Origin: Bacteroidales bacterium
Lineage (GTDB): Bacteria > Bacteroidota > Bacteroidia > Bacteroidales > VadinHA17
DNA: 43,110 bases
Assembly: GCA_003141525.1 (NCBI GenBank)
Contig: PLML01000159.1
Coordinates: 1 to 43,110, forward strand
Reading direction: 5' to 3'
The translations under genes and the position numbers were made by a program. Shown here piece after piece: positions 19,930 to 27,935 of the stretch; within the stretch, counting starts at the first letter, position 1; the number at the start of each line of letters is the position of its first letter. The notes under the pieces are model-generated. The model was not told the origin of the DNA, ran no database searches, and saw only the letters and a list, made by a program, of their open reading frames with translations.

Positions 19930-20085
19930 TCAAGTTAACAACTTGCTCGTAGCGGAACAATTTGATTTTTTGTGATTGCTTGCTTTTTCTTCTTTTGTAA
20001 ATGGTTTGTTGCGATATCCTTTTTCATGTATTTGATTCTTTATTTTATATTTGCTAATTACTTTTTTTTGATCTTCTTTCGTCCA
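19930..20085 (-). pseudogene. IS5/IS1182-type transposase C-terminal remnant
   Basis: Within the 479-bp gap 19751-20229, an open minus-strand frame reads WTKEDQKKVISKYKIKNQIH, then EKGYRNKPFTKEEKASNHKKS. This is the segment before the last catalytic Glu of DDE transposases of the IS5/IS1182 type, whose relatives read EKGYRNKPLTxEQKxSNRxKSKxRARVEH. The similarity stops just before the RVEH glutamate and no other part of the element is left. The rest of the gap shows no gene. It is direct evidence that an insertion sequence once sat here. Confidence 0.6.
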
Positions 20086-20229
20086 ATGCCCATAACGGAG
20101 GCGGTATGAAACGCTGAGAATTTCAGAGTTTTGAACCTATCATCCGTTAAGAATCATGCCAGCGAGTGATTAACTTGGCAAACCACTTAAACCACAATAT
20201 TTTATAACGCGTGTTGTAACCAGTTTATA

Positions 20230-21792
20230 TTACTCATCAGACATTTTAAAAATTAAAAAATTTATAGAAGCAGGTTGAAAGGTTAATTCAAATTCTTTTT
20301 TGGAATTTATTTCACTTTTAATTTGCGTTTCTTTTACGATGTCTTTTTTGAATGTATTAGTTGCATCTAGTGATGGTGCGCTATAAATTATTTGGTTTTC
20401 TAATTTAAATTTCCTAATATTTTTCAAATTAATAAAATTGATGGTTGTTTTTACATGTTTATTTTCAGAAAGATTTAAAACGGCAATTACAATTTCTTTT
20501 TTATCGTCAGAAATGCTTGCTGTAGCATCAATTATTTTCAGTTTATTTTCTATTTCGGGTGAATTAACTACAATTGGTAAATTGTTTTTTTGACTGTATT
20601 GTCTGTAAGCTTGAAGCGGAGTGTAAACTGTTTGACGGAAAGAACCAGCTTCAGTAGAGATAATAGGTGCCAAAACATTTACTGTTTGAGCCCATGTAGC
20701 CAAACCAATAATATCGGCATTTCTTTGAAACAAATTCAGGAATTTACCAACAGCCAGTGCGTGCGACCAGTTATAAGGATATTCCAAATTATAGGTTCCC
20801 GTGCCCTTCCCCGATTTAATGTCCCAAATACCCCATTCATCAATGGCAATTTTTAAAGGTTCACTGCGTGGAGGAAATCTATAAAAGAAGGGAAAATCTT
20901 TAACCTTCGATGGAACTTTATTTATGATAGCTTTCATAGAATCGAGCCTTATATTAAATTGCTCAACACTCTGTAGGAGTGTTGTATATTTTGAATCCCC
21001 AGGCATTGAATAAAAATGTACCGAAAGGAAATCACAAACCTGATGCATTTGCGAAACTACCTCCCGACTCCATGCTAAATCATCACAATTTCCAACCAAT
21101 GTTATCTTAATGCCAGGATCCTGAAGTTTCATTAGCTTTATGATCTGCCAGCTATCTTCAATATATTTATTTACATTTTGATCCTTTCCGGCATCTGGTT
21201 TGGCATATTCTTCATTTCCAATTCCCCAATATTTTACGTTGAAGGGTTCTATGTAACCGTGCGAACGCCTCAAGTTTGACCAATACGTATCCCCGGTTCC
21301 GTTGCAATACTCCACCCAATCTGAAGCATCGTTTGGCGAATCTGTTGACATATTTACAACCAAAAAAGGTTCGGCGCCAATTTCACGACAATATTGTACA
21401 AATTCAGCTGTACCAAAATGATTATCCATAATTCCACCCCATATCAGGTTTTTACGTTTGGGACGATCAGTTTTTTTCCCAATACCATCTTTCCAATGGT
21501 ATATTTTTACTACTGTTCCGCCAGGAAATCGAAGTAGTGGGGTTTTTAATTCCTGAACACTCCTAAGTACATCTTTTCTAAAACCTTGCTCATTGGATAA
21601 AGTCGAATTCTCATCATAAATTCCACCATCGATACAACGCCCCAGAAATTCAATGAATTGACCATAGACTAATGGGGAAATCTTTTCGCTTTCCTGATTT
21701 AGATCAATCGAAATTTTTGCATCTCTTATTTCCTGACAATATATATTCAATACAATAAATTGAATAAAAAAAAATAATAGGCACTTCTTCAT
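20230..21792 (-). CDS. GH51 alpha-L-arabinofuranosidase
   Basis: A retaining exo-enzyme that removes alpha-L-arabinofuranosyl side groups. A signal peptide (KKCLLFFFIQFIVLNIYCQ) exports it. The TIM barrel begins with ISPLVYGQFIEFLGRCIDGGI (39-59), where LRFPGGT (87-93) follows. The acid/base is E194 in WGIGNEEY and the nucleophile E319 in AIDEWGIW. The C-terminal beta domain (about 400-520) ends QPASINFLIFKM as in the family. It is the first gene of the left minus-strand run, divergent from the plus-strand GH2 across a 373-bp gap. Free arabinose could feed the isomerase-family enzyme downstream. Confidence 0.93.
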   Translation of the reverse strand: MKKCLLFFFIQFIVLNIYCQEIRDAKISIDLNQESEKISPLVYGQFIEFLGRCIDGGIYDENSTLSNEQGFRKDVLRSVQELKTPLLRFPGGTVVKIYHWKDGIGKKTDRPKRKNLIWGGIMDNHFGTAEFVQYCREIGAEPFLVVNMSTDSPNDASDWVEYCNGTGDTYWSNLRRSHGYIEPFNVKYWGIGNEEYAKPDAGKDQNVNKYIEDSWQIIKLMKLQDPGIKITLVGNCDDLAWSREVVSQMHQVCDFLSVHFYSMPGDSKYTTLLQSVEQFNIRLDSMKAIINKVPSKVKDFPFFYRFPPRSEPLKIAIDEWGIWDIKSGKGTGTYNLEYPYNWSHALAVGKFLNLFQRNADIIGLATWAQTVNVLAPIISTEAGSFRQTVYTPLQAYRQYSQKNNLPIVVNSPEIENKLKIIDATASISDDKKEIVIAVLNLSENKHVKTTINFINLKNIRKFKLENQIIYSAPSLDATNTFKKDIVKETQIKSEINSKKEFELTFQPASINFLIFKMSDE

Positions 21793-22165
21793 TTTTTATT
21801 TGTCAAATTGTTTCCAAAGTTGTTATCAGAAAACTTTTGTTCACGTTATTTTTGCTAATATAATTGAAAAAAGGGTTCATTATTACAAAAAAAATATAAG
21901 TTTACTTTCAAGATTATTTATTTATTCTTTCTGTTTTTGTTTGTTGTCAACTACAAATTTGAAAAGAATCCTTTTTTATATTATATTGTAAATAAAGTAG
22001 TTATTGACATATTAAGATAAATCTATTAAAAATCAATTAATTAAACAACTCTCTTATCTCGAACTAAGGTTAACATTTTTGAATCCACTTAAAATTTTAA
22101 CACTTTACAAAATACTGTATCTTACGAAGCTTACTAATATTTAATAATTATTCATAAATCCCATA
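21793..22165. promoter_or_regulatory. Divergent intergenic region between GH51 and plus-strand GH2
   Basis: These 373 bases separate two genes transcribed away from each other, so they must hold both promoters. The stretch is strongly AT-rich. I found no clean copy of the Bacteroidota TAnnTTTG -7 element and no clear operator palindrome, so exact sites are not assigned. No gene is supported here; the short ORF at 21800 has no family features. Confidence 0.5.
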
Positions 22166-24619
22166 ATGATGAAGAAATTTTTTCTTCCACTCTCCTTCTT
22201 TGTAAGCATAATATTTTTTTCGTGTTCATCTGATAATATAAAAAATGAAACCGTATTGAAGCGCAATCTTCCAATAGACGGCGATTGGAAATTTCTACGC
22301 GACAGTGTGGCAGGAGCAGAAAATCCCGCCTTTGATGACTCTTGCTGGCGAAGCATTGATCTTCCTCATGACTGGAGCATTGAGAATTTTGCTGATAACG
22401 ATAATGAAGATCATATCGGTCCTTTTACCAGAACCAGCGAAGGAGGCCTAGCCACAGGTTACGTTAAGGGAGGTACTGCATGGTACAGAAAACATTTCAT
22501 GGCCGATAATACCTATAGTAAGAAACAGGTTACCCTTTGCTTCGATGGTGTTTATATGATTGCCAGCGTGTGGGTAAACGGTAAAAAGGCAGGTGATCAT
22601 TTATACGGTTATACTCCATTTTCATATGATATTACAGATTACCTTTTCCCGGGAAAGGATAATTTAATTGCTGTTGAGGTAAATAACCCGGGGAAAAACA
22701 GTCGCTGGTACAGCGGATCAGGGATCTACCGTCATGTCTGGCTTACAGTTACCAACCCTTTGAGAGTGGCCGAAAACGGTCTTTTTGTTACTACAGATTT
22801 AACTTCAAAGGATTTAGCAAATGTTCATATTTCAATACAGCTGAAAAACAGCGGTCCTGAAAACAAAGAGGCCACTCTGGTTACTTTTATCAGTGATTCA
22901 GATGCCCGGGTAATTGATAAGAATGAGGTACCTATAAAGATCGGATCAAACGGAGCACTTTCGGTAGAGCAGACGCTGAAAATTTCTCAACCATCTCTAT
23001 GGTCCATCAATGATCCTCATCTTTACAGTGCAATATCAGAAGTGGTACTGAAAGGAAAGGTAATTGATAGTTATTCGGTAACATTTGGAGTTAGAACACT
23101 GAGCTTCAGTGCAGATAAAGGCTTTTTGCTTAATGGTAGTCCTGTTTTACTTAAAGGAGGATGCATTCATCACGACAATGGTCTCCTGGGTTCTGCGACA
23201 TACGACCGTGCAGAAGAACGCCGGGTTGAATTATTGAAAGCCAATGGGTTCAATGCCATCCGTACCAGCCATAATCCTCCGTCAAAGCAATTCCTCGATG
23301 CATGTGACCGACTTGGCATGATGGTAATAGATGAAGCCTTAGATATGTGGGAACATCCGAAAAATCCACAGGACTACAGTAATTATTTCAGGCGAAACTG
23401 GAAAAGTGATCTTCAATCCATGATACTGCGCGACCGTAACCACCCGAGTGTAATTATATGGAGCATCGGCAATGAGATCTATGAAAGGGCCGACACGTCG
23501 GGTCAACGCATAGCACACCAGCTGGTTAAAGTGGTTAAAGAGCTTGACAACACAAGACCCATCACAGCAGCAGTTTGTCTCTTCTGGGAACATCCGGAAA
23601 TGGATTGGTCGGCTTCTGAAGCGGCTTTTACCAGCCTTGACGTTGCCGGTTATAATTACCAGTGGAGAGAATACATAAACGATCATAAAAAATTCCCCGA
23701 ACGAATTATGGCAGGCACTGAGTCTTTTCCAATGGAAGCATTTGAAAACTGGCAGCAGGTGGAAAAAGATCTATGGGTAATAGGCGATTTTGTATGGACA
23801 GGAATGGATTATCTTGGAGAGTCTGGGATCGGGCATACGTATTACGACAAAAAAGATGCCGCGTTCAGTATGCCGTGGCCCTCCTGGTATAACGCGTGGT
23901 GCGGAGATATCGATATCACCGGTCAGAAAAAAGCTCAGTCCTATTTCAGAGATGTAGTATGGAACAGGAGTAAACTGGAGATGGCTGTACACGCTCCCAT
24001 TCCCTCAGGTAAAAAAGAAGGTATATCTCGCTGGGGATGGCCCGATGAGTATCAGAGCTGGACCTGGCCCGGAGAGGAAGGAAATATGTTGCAGATATCC
24101 GTTTATTCGCGATGTCAGGTAGTCCGTCTTGAGTTAAATGGCAAGATCATTGGTCAGAAGCCAATCTCTGACAAAACCCGATTTACTGCAAAGTTTGATG
24201 TACCATATGAAGCAGGAGAATTAAAAGCGATCGGCTTAATAGATGGAAAAGAAGTTGCATCCAGGATATTCAAAACAGCAGGTAAACCAGCAACACTGAT
24301 CTTAATACCCGACAGGAACCAGATCAATGCTGACCGTAGCGACCTGGTATATGTTTCAGTTGAAGTAAGGGACAAAGACGGGAATCTTGTTCCTGATGCA
24401 AACGTACTCGTTAAATTTACTGTGTCAGGTGATGGCGAATTACTGGCTTCAGGAAACGCTGCACCGAACGACATGCAAAGCTTTCGCAAACCTGAATGTA
24501 AAACCTTTAACGGTAAATGCCTTGCTATTATCAGACCGTTTACAAAATCAGGTTCAATACTCGTGACTACTGAGTCAGAAGGACTTCCTGCTGCTACAGT
24601 CGAGATTACAACGCAGTAA
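22166..24619 (+). CDS. GH2 beta-galactosidase lipoprotein
   Basis: The only intact plus-strand gene. The N-terminus MMKKFFLPLSFFVSIIFFSCSSD is a lipoprotein signal with lipobox cysteine C20, so the enzyme is tethered to a membrane, probably on the outer membrane. Domain order: jelly roll (about 35-200; LPHDWSIENF, SRWYSGSGIYRHVWL), Ig-like domain, TIM barrel (about 315-600), DUF4982-type domain and a Big-1-like domain (about 690-817). The active site is canonical: TSHNPPS, DEALDMW, acid/base E437 in SIGNEIYE, nucleophile E519 in GTESF. It shares the same tail architecture as the 2100-4532 GH2. A carbon-nitrogen hydrolase pseudogene starts 44 bp downstream and was probably once in the same operon. 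Activity on beta-galactosides is likely, not proven. Confidence 0.94.
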   Translation: MMKKFFLPLSFFVSIIFFSCSSDNIKNETVLKRNLPIDGDWKFLRDSVAGAENPAFDDSCWRSIDLPHDWSIENFADNDNEDHIGPFTRTSEGGLATGYVKGGTAWYRKHFMADNTYSKKQVTLCFDGVYMIASVWVNGKKAGDHLYGYTPFSYDITDYLFPGKDNLIAVEVNNPGKNSRWYSGSGIYRHVWLTVTNPLRVAENGLFVTTDLTSKDLANVHISIQLKNSGPENKEATLVTFISDSDARVIDKNEVPIKIGSNGALSVEQTLKISQPSLWSINDPHLYSAISEVVLKGKVIDSYSVTFGVRTLSFSADKGFLLNGSPVLLKGGCIHHDNGLLGSATYDRAEERRVELLKANGFNAIRTSHNPPSKQFLDACDRLGMMVIDEALDMWEHPKNPQDYSNYFRRNWKSDLQSMILRDRNHPSVIIWSIGNEIYERADTSGQRIAHQLVKVVKELDNTRPITAAVCLFWEHPEMDWSASEAAFTSLDVAGYNYQWREYINDHKKFPERIMAGTESFPMEAFENWQQVEKDLWVIGDFVWTGMDYLGESGIGHTYYDKKDAAFSMPWPSWYNAWCGDIDITGQKKAQSYFRDVVWNRSKLEMAVHAPIPSGKKEGISRWGWPDEYQSWTWPGEEGNMLQISVYSRCQVVRLELNGKIIGQKPISDKTRFTAKFDVPYEAGELKAIGLIDGKEVASRIFKTAGKPATLILIPDRNQINADRSDLVYVSVEVRDKDGNLVPDANVLVKFTVSGDGELLASGNAAPNDMQSFRKPECKTFNGKCLAIIRPFTKSGSILVTTESEGLPAATVEITTQ

Positions 24620-24662
24620 ATTTAATTGACAAAACTTATAATTAGTACTAAACACCTGTACT

Positions 24663-25089
24663 ATGAAACAATTAATTTATTCCAGCTTTCTTTATTCTAT
24701 TTCACTTGTTCTTCTTACTCCAATAACCTTTGGACAACCATCGACCAAGGCAAAAGCAGGGCCGGAAAGCAGCCCTAGAAGGTGCTAGTTTCCTAGTCAC
24801 TCCTGAAGGCTCATTATCAGGTTATACTAGTACATTTGACCAGAAAGAACTAAATATTGCTTAGAAAGAAATAAAAATCGTAGCGGCAACAATAAAGGTA
24901 GGATTAATGTCAGGCATCTGCTACAAAGAACTAAGAAATGGAAAGGAATTCTGCTTTAACCAGGTTAGAGTATATACACCTGAAGGAAATTTCGAAGGGA
25001 CATATTCCAAAATATTCCGTTGCAGTAATCTGTATCTACCTGGAACAGGAGAAATGGTTGAATTATGTTTGTTGTTTATTCTCTTGTGA
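24663..25089 (+). pseudogene. Carbon-nitrogen hydrolase (nitrilase superfamily) pseudogene
   Basis: An ATG at 24663 opens a signal peptide (KQLIYSSFLYSISLVLLTPI, ending TFGQ) but soon hits a stop. In another frame, from about 24760, the sequence gives LEGASFLVTPEGSLSGYTS (catalytic-Glu region of nitrilases), then an internal TAG, then GICYKELRNGKEFCFNQVRV, YTPEGNFEGTYSKIF (region of the catalytic Lys) and LPGTGEM. The catalytic Cys region and everything after are gone. So there is a deletion after the signal, a frameshift, a nonsense codon and a 3-prime truncation. Active relatives hydrolyse amides or nitriles; this secreted version must have been lost recently enough to remain readable. Confidence 0.75.
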
Positions 25090-25336
25090 AACTTTCAACC
25101 ATATATATTCGTTTCCCTTCTGCTAATAAATAAATAAATATCTGGCTATCAAAGAATTAAATTACAAAAGTCTCCTTTAATAAGCAAAAAGTTATCAATA
25201 ATTTAAATAATGTGAGTATGAACAACTAATTTTTGAATGCTCTTTACAGATGATTCTTAAAGAAGAAAACTTAACTATTCAAGTTTTAAATATTATTGTT
25301 ATTAAAATTGGTTATTCTTAAGTTCACCTCGAAAAA

Positions 25337-25772
25337 CTATTTTACCATTTCTTTTTTTAAGAGAACAGACCCATCATTTGTGCTGCAGTTTCGTAATACA
25401 GCATTTGTTCCATCGCGCAACATGATTGCAGAAAGGCCTTTTGAAACAGGAGCAGGATTTACATCAATACTTTCCAGAGGGATATTTTCAATAACACTAT
25501 TCTCCATACCATAAATCAATATTCCTGTTTCACTGGTTGCCGTAACCCACCCTGATGCAAGCAGAACTTGATGATAGCACACAATTTGTAACAGTGACAT
25601 TCTCAGCATAACCGGTTTTATTTCCAAAAGAAGGAACCTTCCAGACCGGATCGTTTGGAGAGGGCTGATCGCTGAACCCGGTAAAACAAATAGTATCATC
25701 GCCGGCAACTATATTACAGTCAGATATCCGGATATTGCGCGAATTGGTAAAATGAATGCCATCGTTGTCAGG
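25337..25772 (-). pseudogene. GH28 (polygalacturonase-like) pseudogene, C-terminal part
   Basis: Minus strand, starting abruptly at about 25772: PDNDGIHFTNSRNIRISDCN followed by IVAGDDTICFTG, the NTD and GDD aspartate motifs of GH28 right-handed beta-helix pectin-type hydrolases. It continues as WKVPSFGNKTGYAENVTVTN, ACIRVGYG and a stop. The reading then continues in a shifted frame as SETGILIYGMENSVIENIPL and LRDGTNAVLRNCSTNDGSVL to the end at 25337. The N-terminal half and the GHG/RIK catalytic region are missing or scrambled. The ORF-track protein here (123 aa) is partly the true C-terminal frame and partly out-of-frame sequence. Confidence 0.78.
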
Positions 25773-25800
25773 TAATTACACAATTAAGTCGAACAAAATA

Positions 25801-25872
25801 CTATACCTTTATAATAGTTCCTTTCTTATACATCCAATACAAGATAACATAAATGATTGCCAGTGCTGGCAT
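25801..25872 (-). pseudogene. C-terminal membrane-helix remnant
   Basis: A short minus-strand frame, MPALAIIYVILYWMYKKGTI followed by IKV and a stop, looks like the last transmembrane helix and basic tail of a membrane protein, similar to the ends of DUF5009-type acyltransferase-like proteins. A stop precedes it and nothing else of the gene is left. It is too short to assign firmly, but sits in a stretch made of gene fragments. The surrounding sequence 25873-26050 shows nothing else I can support. Confidence 0.3.
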
Positions 25873-26055
25873 TGATTAAACTAGGCATAGAATAATCTTG
25901 CAAAGCCTGATAAAAAATTAAACAGACAACTTCTTAAATTGATCTTATATTTCTGAGTTGCAAAAAAACATTAACTGAATATCGGGTTTGATTAATAAAA
26001 TCACAAATATTTAGATGAACCTAATTTTTGATGTGGATTTTAAAAATACATATTA

Positions 26056-26153
26056 TGGACTAAAGTCCACAATCATCTCATTATAAATTACATCTGACTT
26101 AAGTTCGAGGTAATTCAACGAACTTAAGAATAGGGCTTTAGCCCTTAATTCTT
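26056..26153. repeat. Cluster of three hairpins, REP/IS200-end-like
   Basis: Three strong stems lie within 98 bases. They are TGGACT-AA-AGTCCA (26056-26069), CTTAAGTTCG / CGAACTTAAG with an 11-base loop (26098-26128), and AGGGCT-TT-AGCCCT (26132-26145). The third can be lengthened by AAGAAT / ATTCTT (26126-26153), which would compete with the second stem. The third stem is followed by a run of T. Such sets of short GC-bearing hairpins in AT-rich spacers are typical of REP elements or ends of IS200/IS605-type elements. No transposase is seen here. Confidence 0.5.
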
Positions 26154-26194
26154 TTTTATTTATGATTCCTGACACTCATTAAAAATATTATAGG

Positions 26195-26390
26195 ATGAAC
26201 AGAACAAAAACCGCAAAGGTAAAAGCTGATAGAGAGCCGAAAGATCGGAACTGGGCTATAACAGATCAGGTAGTTTCGCTGGAAGAGATTCAGACTGGCA
26301 TCAAGAGTGCTGAAAAAGGGCCGGACGGTTCAGGTAGCAATGAATGACTTTGAGCAATGGCTGAAATCTTGGCAAAAGAGATTGTCCTGA
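26195..26390 (+). pseudogene. Frameshifted antitoxin of a ParDE/RelBE-type module
   Basis: From ATG 26195 the frame reads MNRTKTAKVKADREPKDRNW, then AITDQVVSLEEIQTGIKSAE and a stop. Moving to the next frame at KGR restores KGRTVQVAMNDFEQWLKSWQ and KRLS with TGA at 26388-26390. The restored protein of about 64 residues has the acidic-helical C-terminal half seen in small antitoxins that precede ParE-like toxins (EIxxGIxxAEKG...EEFxxWxxxW). Its end overlaps the beginning of the toxin remnant, the usual arrangement. One frameshift inactivates it. Confidence 0.6.
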
Positions 26391-26680
26391 CCACATTGGC
26401 GCAAGCCGATATCAAAACAGTCTTTGAGTACGGGGCTGTAACGTTCGGTTTCATTACTGTGAAAGCATTCGTTGCAGAGGTATACATAAGCATATGGAGC
26501 TTAGATTATCAATACAATATGTACTTAGAATGTAGGTTCTTACTGACCAAGAGTAAAATGTACCGCAATGTCATTTAAGGCAATTACCTCATTATCTATC
26601 GTATCACTCCCAAATGAGTTGAAGTACTAAGGGTTCTTAACTTCGGGTGTCCATAAGGAAGATCCGTACAGCTAGAGTAG
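26357..26680 (+). pseudogene. ParE/RelE-superfamily toxin pseudogene
   Basis: In frame with 26357 the sequence reads IVLTTLAQADIKTVFEYGAV, FVAEVYISIWSLDYQYN, ECRFLLTKSKMYRNVI, then TAA, GNYLIIYRITPK, TGA, VEVLRVLNFGCP and TAA. Intact ParE toxins carry the equivalent YRxIILGxYLIIYRI...RVEVLRVLHxxRxP, so the reading continues across at least two nonsense codons. The toxin would have been an mRNA interferase or gyrase inhibitor; it cannot be made whole now. With the frameshifted antitoxin this is a dead addiction module. The 130 bases after it show nothing I can support. Confidence 0.7.
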
Positions 26681-26811
26681 CTAAAGTTTAGAAAGGTCGC
26701 TTTTTAGAGCAACTTTTCGCATGAAGGTAAATTCCCTCAATGTTCTCATGAATCGTCTTTAAACTCCCCTCATATTGCTTTAAGTATAGATTTTTCTGTT
26801 TAGTAAAAATA

Positions 26812-27927
26812 TTATTTCAAACAATGCTGAAATTTTGTAAGTATTTCGCATCCATATTCCGTAACTACTACCATATGTTCAAGTCGAATCCCGTAATCTT
26901 TTTTATAGATTGCCGGCTCAAGTGCAATAACCATATTCGATGCAAGTTCCATATCATTATATGGAACAATTCGTGGTTCTTCGTGATACATTATTCCAAC
27001 TCCATGACCTCCATGATGGGGAAAGTTTCCAATATGACTGCGCATCAAACGGTCTATTTCCATAGCTTTAACTCCCGGACGTATTGCATTAATTGCAATA
27101 TCAAGCGCTTTCTTAACTTCTGAAAATGTTTTTCTTTGTCCACTGGTTGGTTCTTCAACTACTACGGTATTGCACGAATCACCCCAATAGCCATTCAAAC
27201 AAGGGGTTAAATCAGAAAGTATCAAATCTCCCGATATAATTTTCTTTCCGGAAGGATTTCCGCCTCCTTCTGCTGTGCGTGAGCCACAAACCATATCTGC
27301 CATCATGGGAACACGTTTCCCTGTAGCGGTATCCATATCGCCCCGAACCAGTGTAAATAATTCAAGCTCTGTCATTCCGGGTTTAGCATATTTTAACACT
27401 GCTTCCTGACCAATATCGCATAAATGAGTTGCTGCCCGAATAAGATCAAGTTCATCGCTATCCTTTATCAATCTAAGATGTTCTAAATCCCTGGATATAT
27501 TAACAAGTTTAATTTCCGGAAATTTAAAAGTCAGTGATTCAGCAAGAGAAAAGGGTAATGAATCAGACTCTATGCCAATTCGGGCCGTCCCTATACCACT
27601 TTGTTTAATAAGTTCATGTATTTTGACAAGAAACCGGGATAAATAATCCAATGGTTTATCATAGACATAGCTGGAGTACCGATTCACTGCAATACGGACG
27701 TCAAGAGCAGCAAGTTGATCTGTTTCATTATCAGCAATAACCAGACCCGCAATTTGCGAAGGAACAACAAACAAGGCTGCCGGAAGAAAGTGAAAGGGCG
27801 ATGGCCCGATCTCAAAATTGTAAAAATATCCACACAAAAATCTGACTGATATTGGAGATGTAATTAAAAAAGCATCAATACCTTTTACTTCAGATATTTT
27901 GTTAAGCCTTTCAATTCTATATGCCAT
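26812..27927 (-). CDS. M24 family metallohydrolase (Xaa-Pro peptidase/creatinase-like)
   Basis: A cytoplasmic pita-bread-fold enzyme of 371 residues. The N-terminal creatinase-like domain spans about 1-150, the catalytic domain about 155-371. All five metal ligands are present: D239 (LSDLTP), D250 (WGDSCN), H308 (GGHGVG), E337 (ALEPAIY) and E350 (RLEHMV), so a two-metal site is expected. The family covers aminopeptidase P, prolidase, creatinase and ectoine hydrolase. As the last gene of the sugar-acid operon, 8 bp after the enolase-superfamily gene, a non-peptide substrate such as an N-substituted amide is worth considering, but that is inference. Plain proline dipeptidase is the default assignment. 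Confidence 0.88.
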   Translation of the reverse strand: MAYRIERLNKISEVKGIDAFLITSPISVRFLCGYFYNFEIGPSPFHFLPAALFVVPSQIAGLVIADNETDQLAALDVRIAVNRYSSYVYDKPLDYLSRFLVKIHELIKQSGIGTARIGIESDSLPFSLAESLTFKFPEIKLVNISRDLEHLRLIKDSDELDLIRAATHLCDIGQEAVLKYAKPGMTELELFTLVRGDMDTATGKRVPMMADMVCGSRTAEGGGNPSGKKIISGDLILSDLTPCLNGYWGDSCNTVVVEEPTSGQRKTFSEVKKALDIAINAIRPGVKAMEIDRLMRSHIGNFPHHGGHGVGIMYHEEPRIVPYNDMELASNMVIALEPAIYKKDYGIRLEHMVVVTEYGCEILTKFQHCLK

Positions 27928-27935
27928 TAATTAAA

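Noticed and set aside
22166-24619. Horizontal origin of the plus-strand GH2 gene because of its orientation
   Set aside because: Its base composition and domain layout look like the other GH2 genes; orientation alone is not evidence.
25858-25872. Small TGCCAG-TG-CTGGCA hairpin
   Set aside because: It coincides with the start of the membrane-helix remnant and has no T-run or partner repeat, so neither terminator nor element end is supported.
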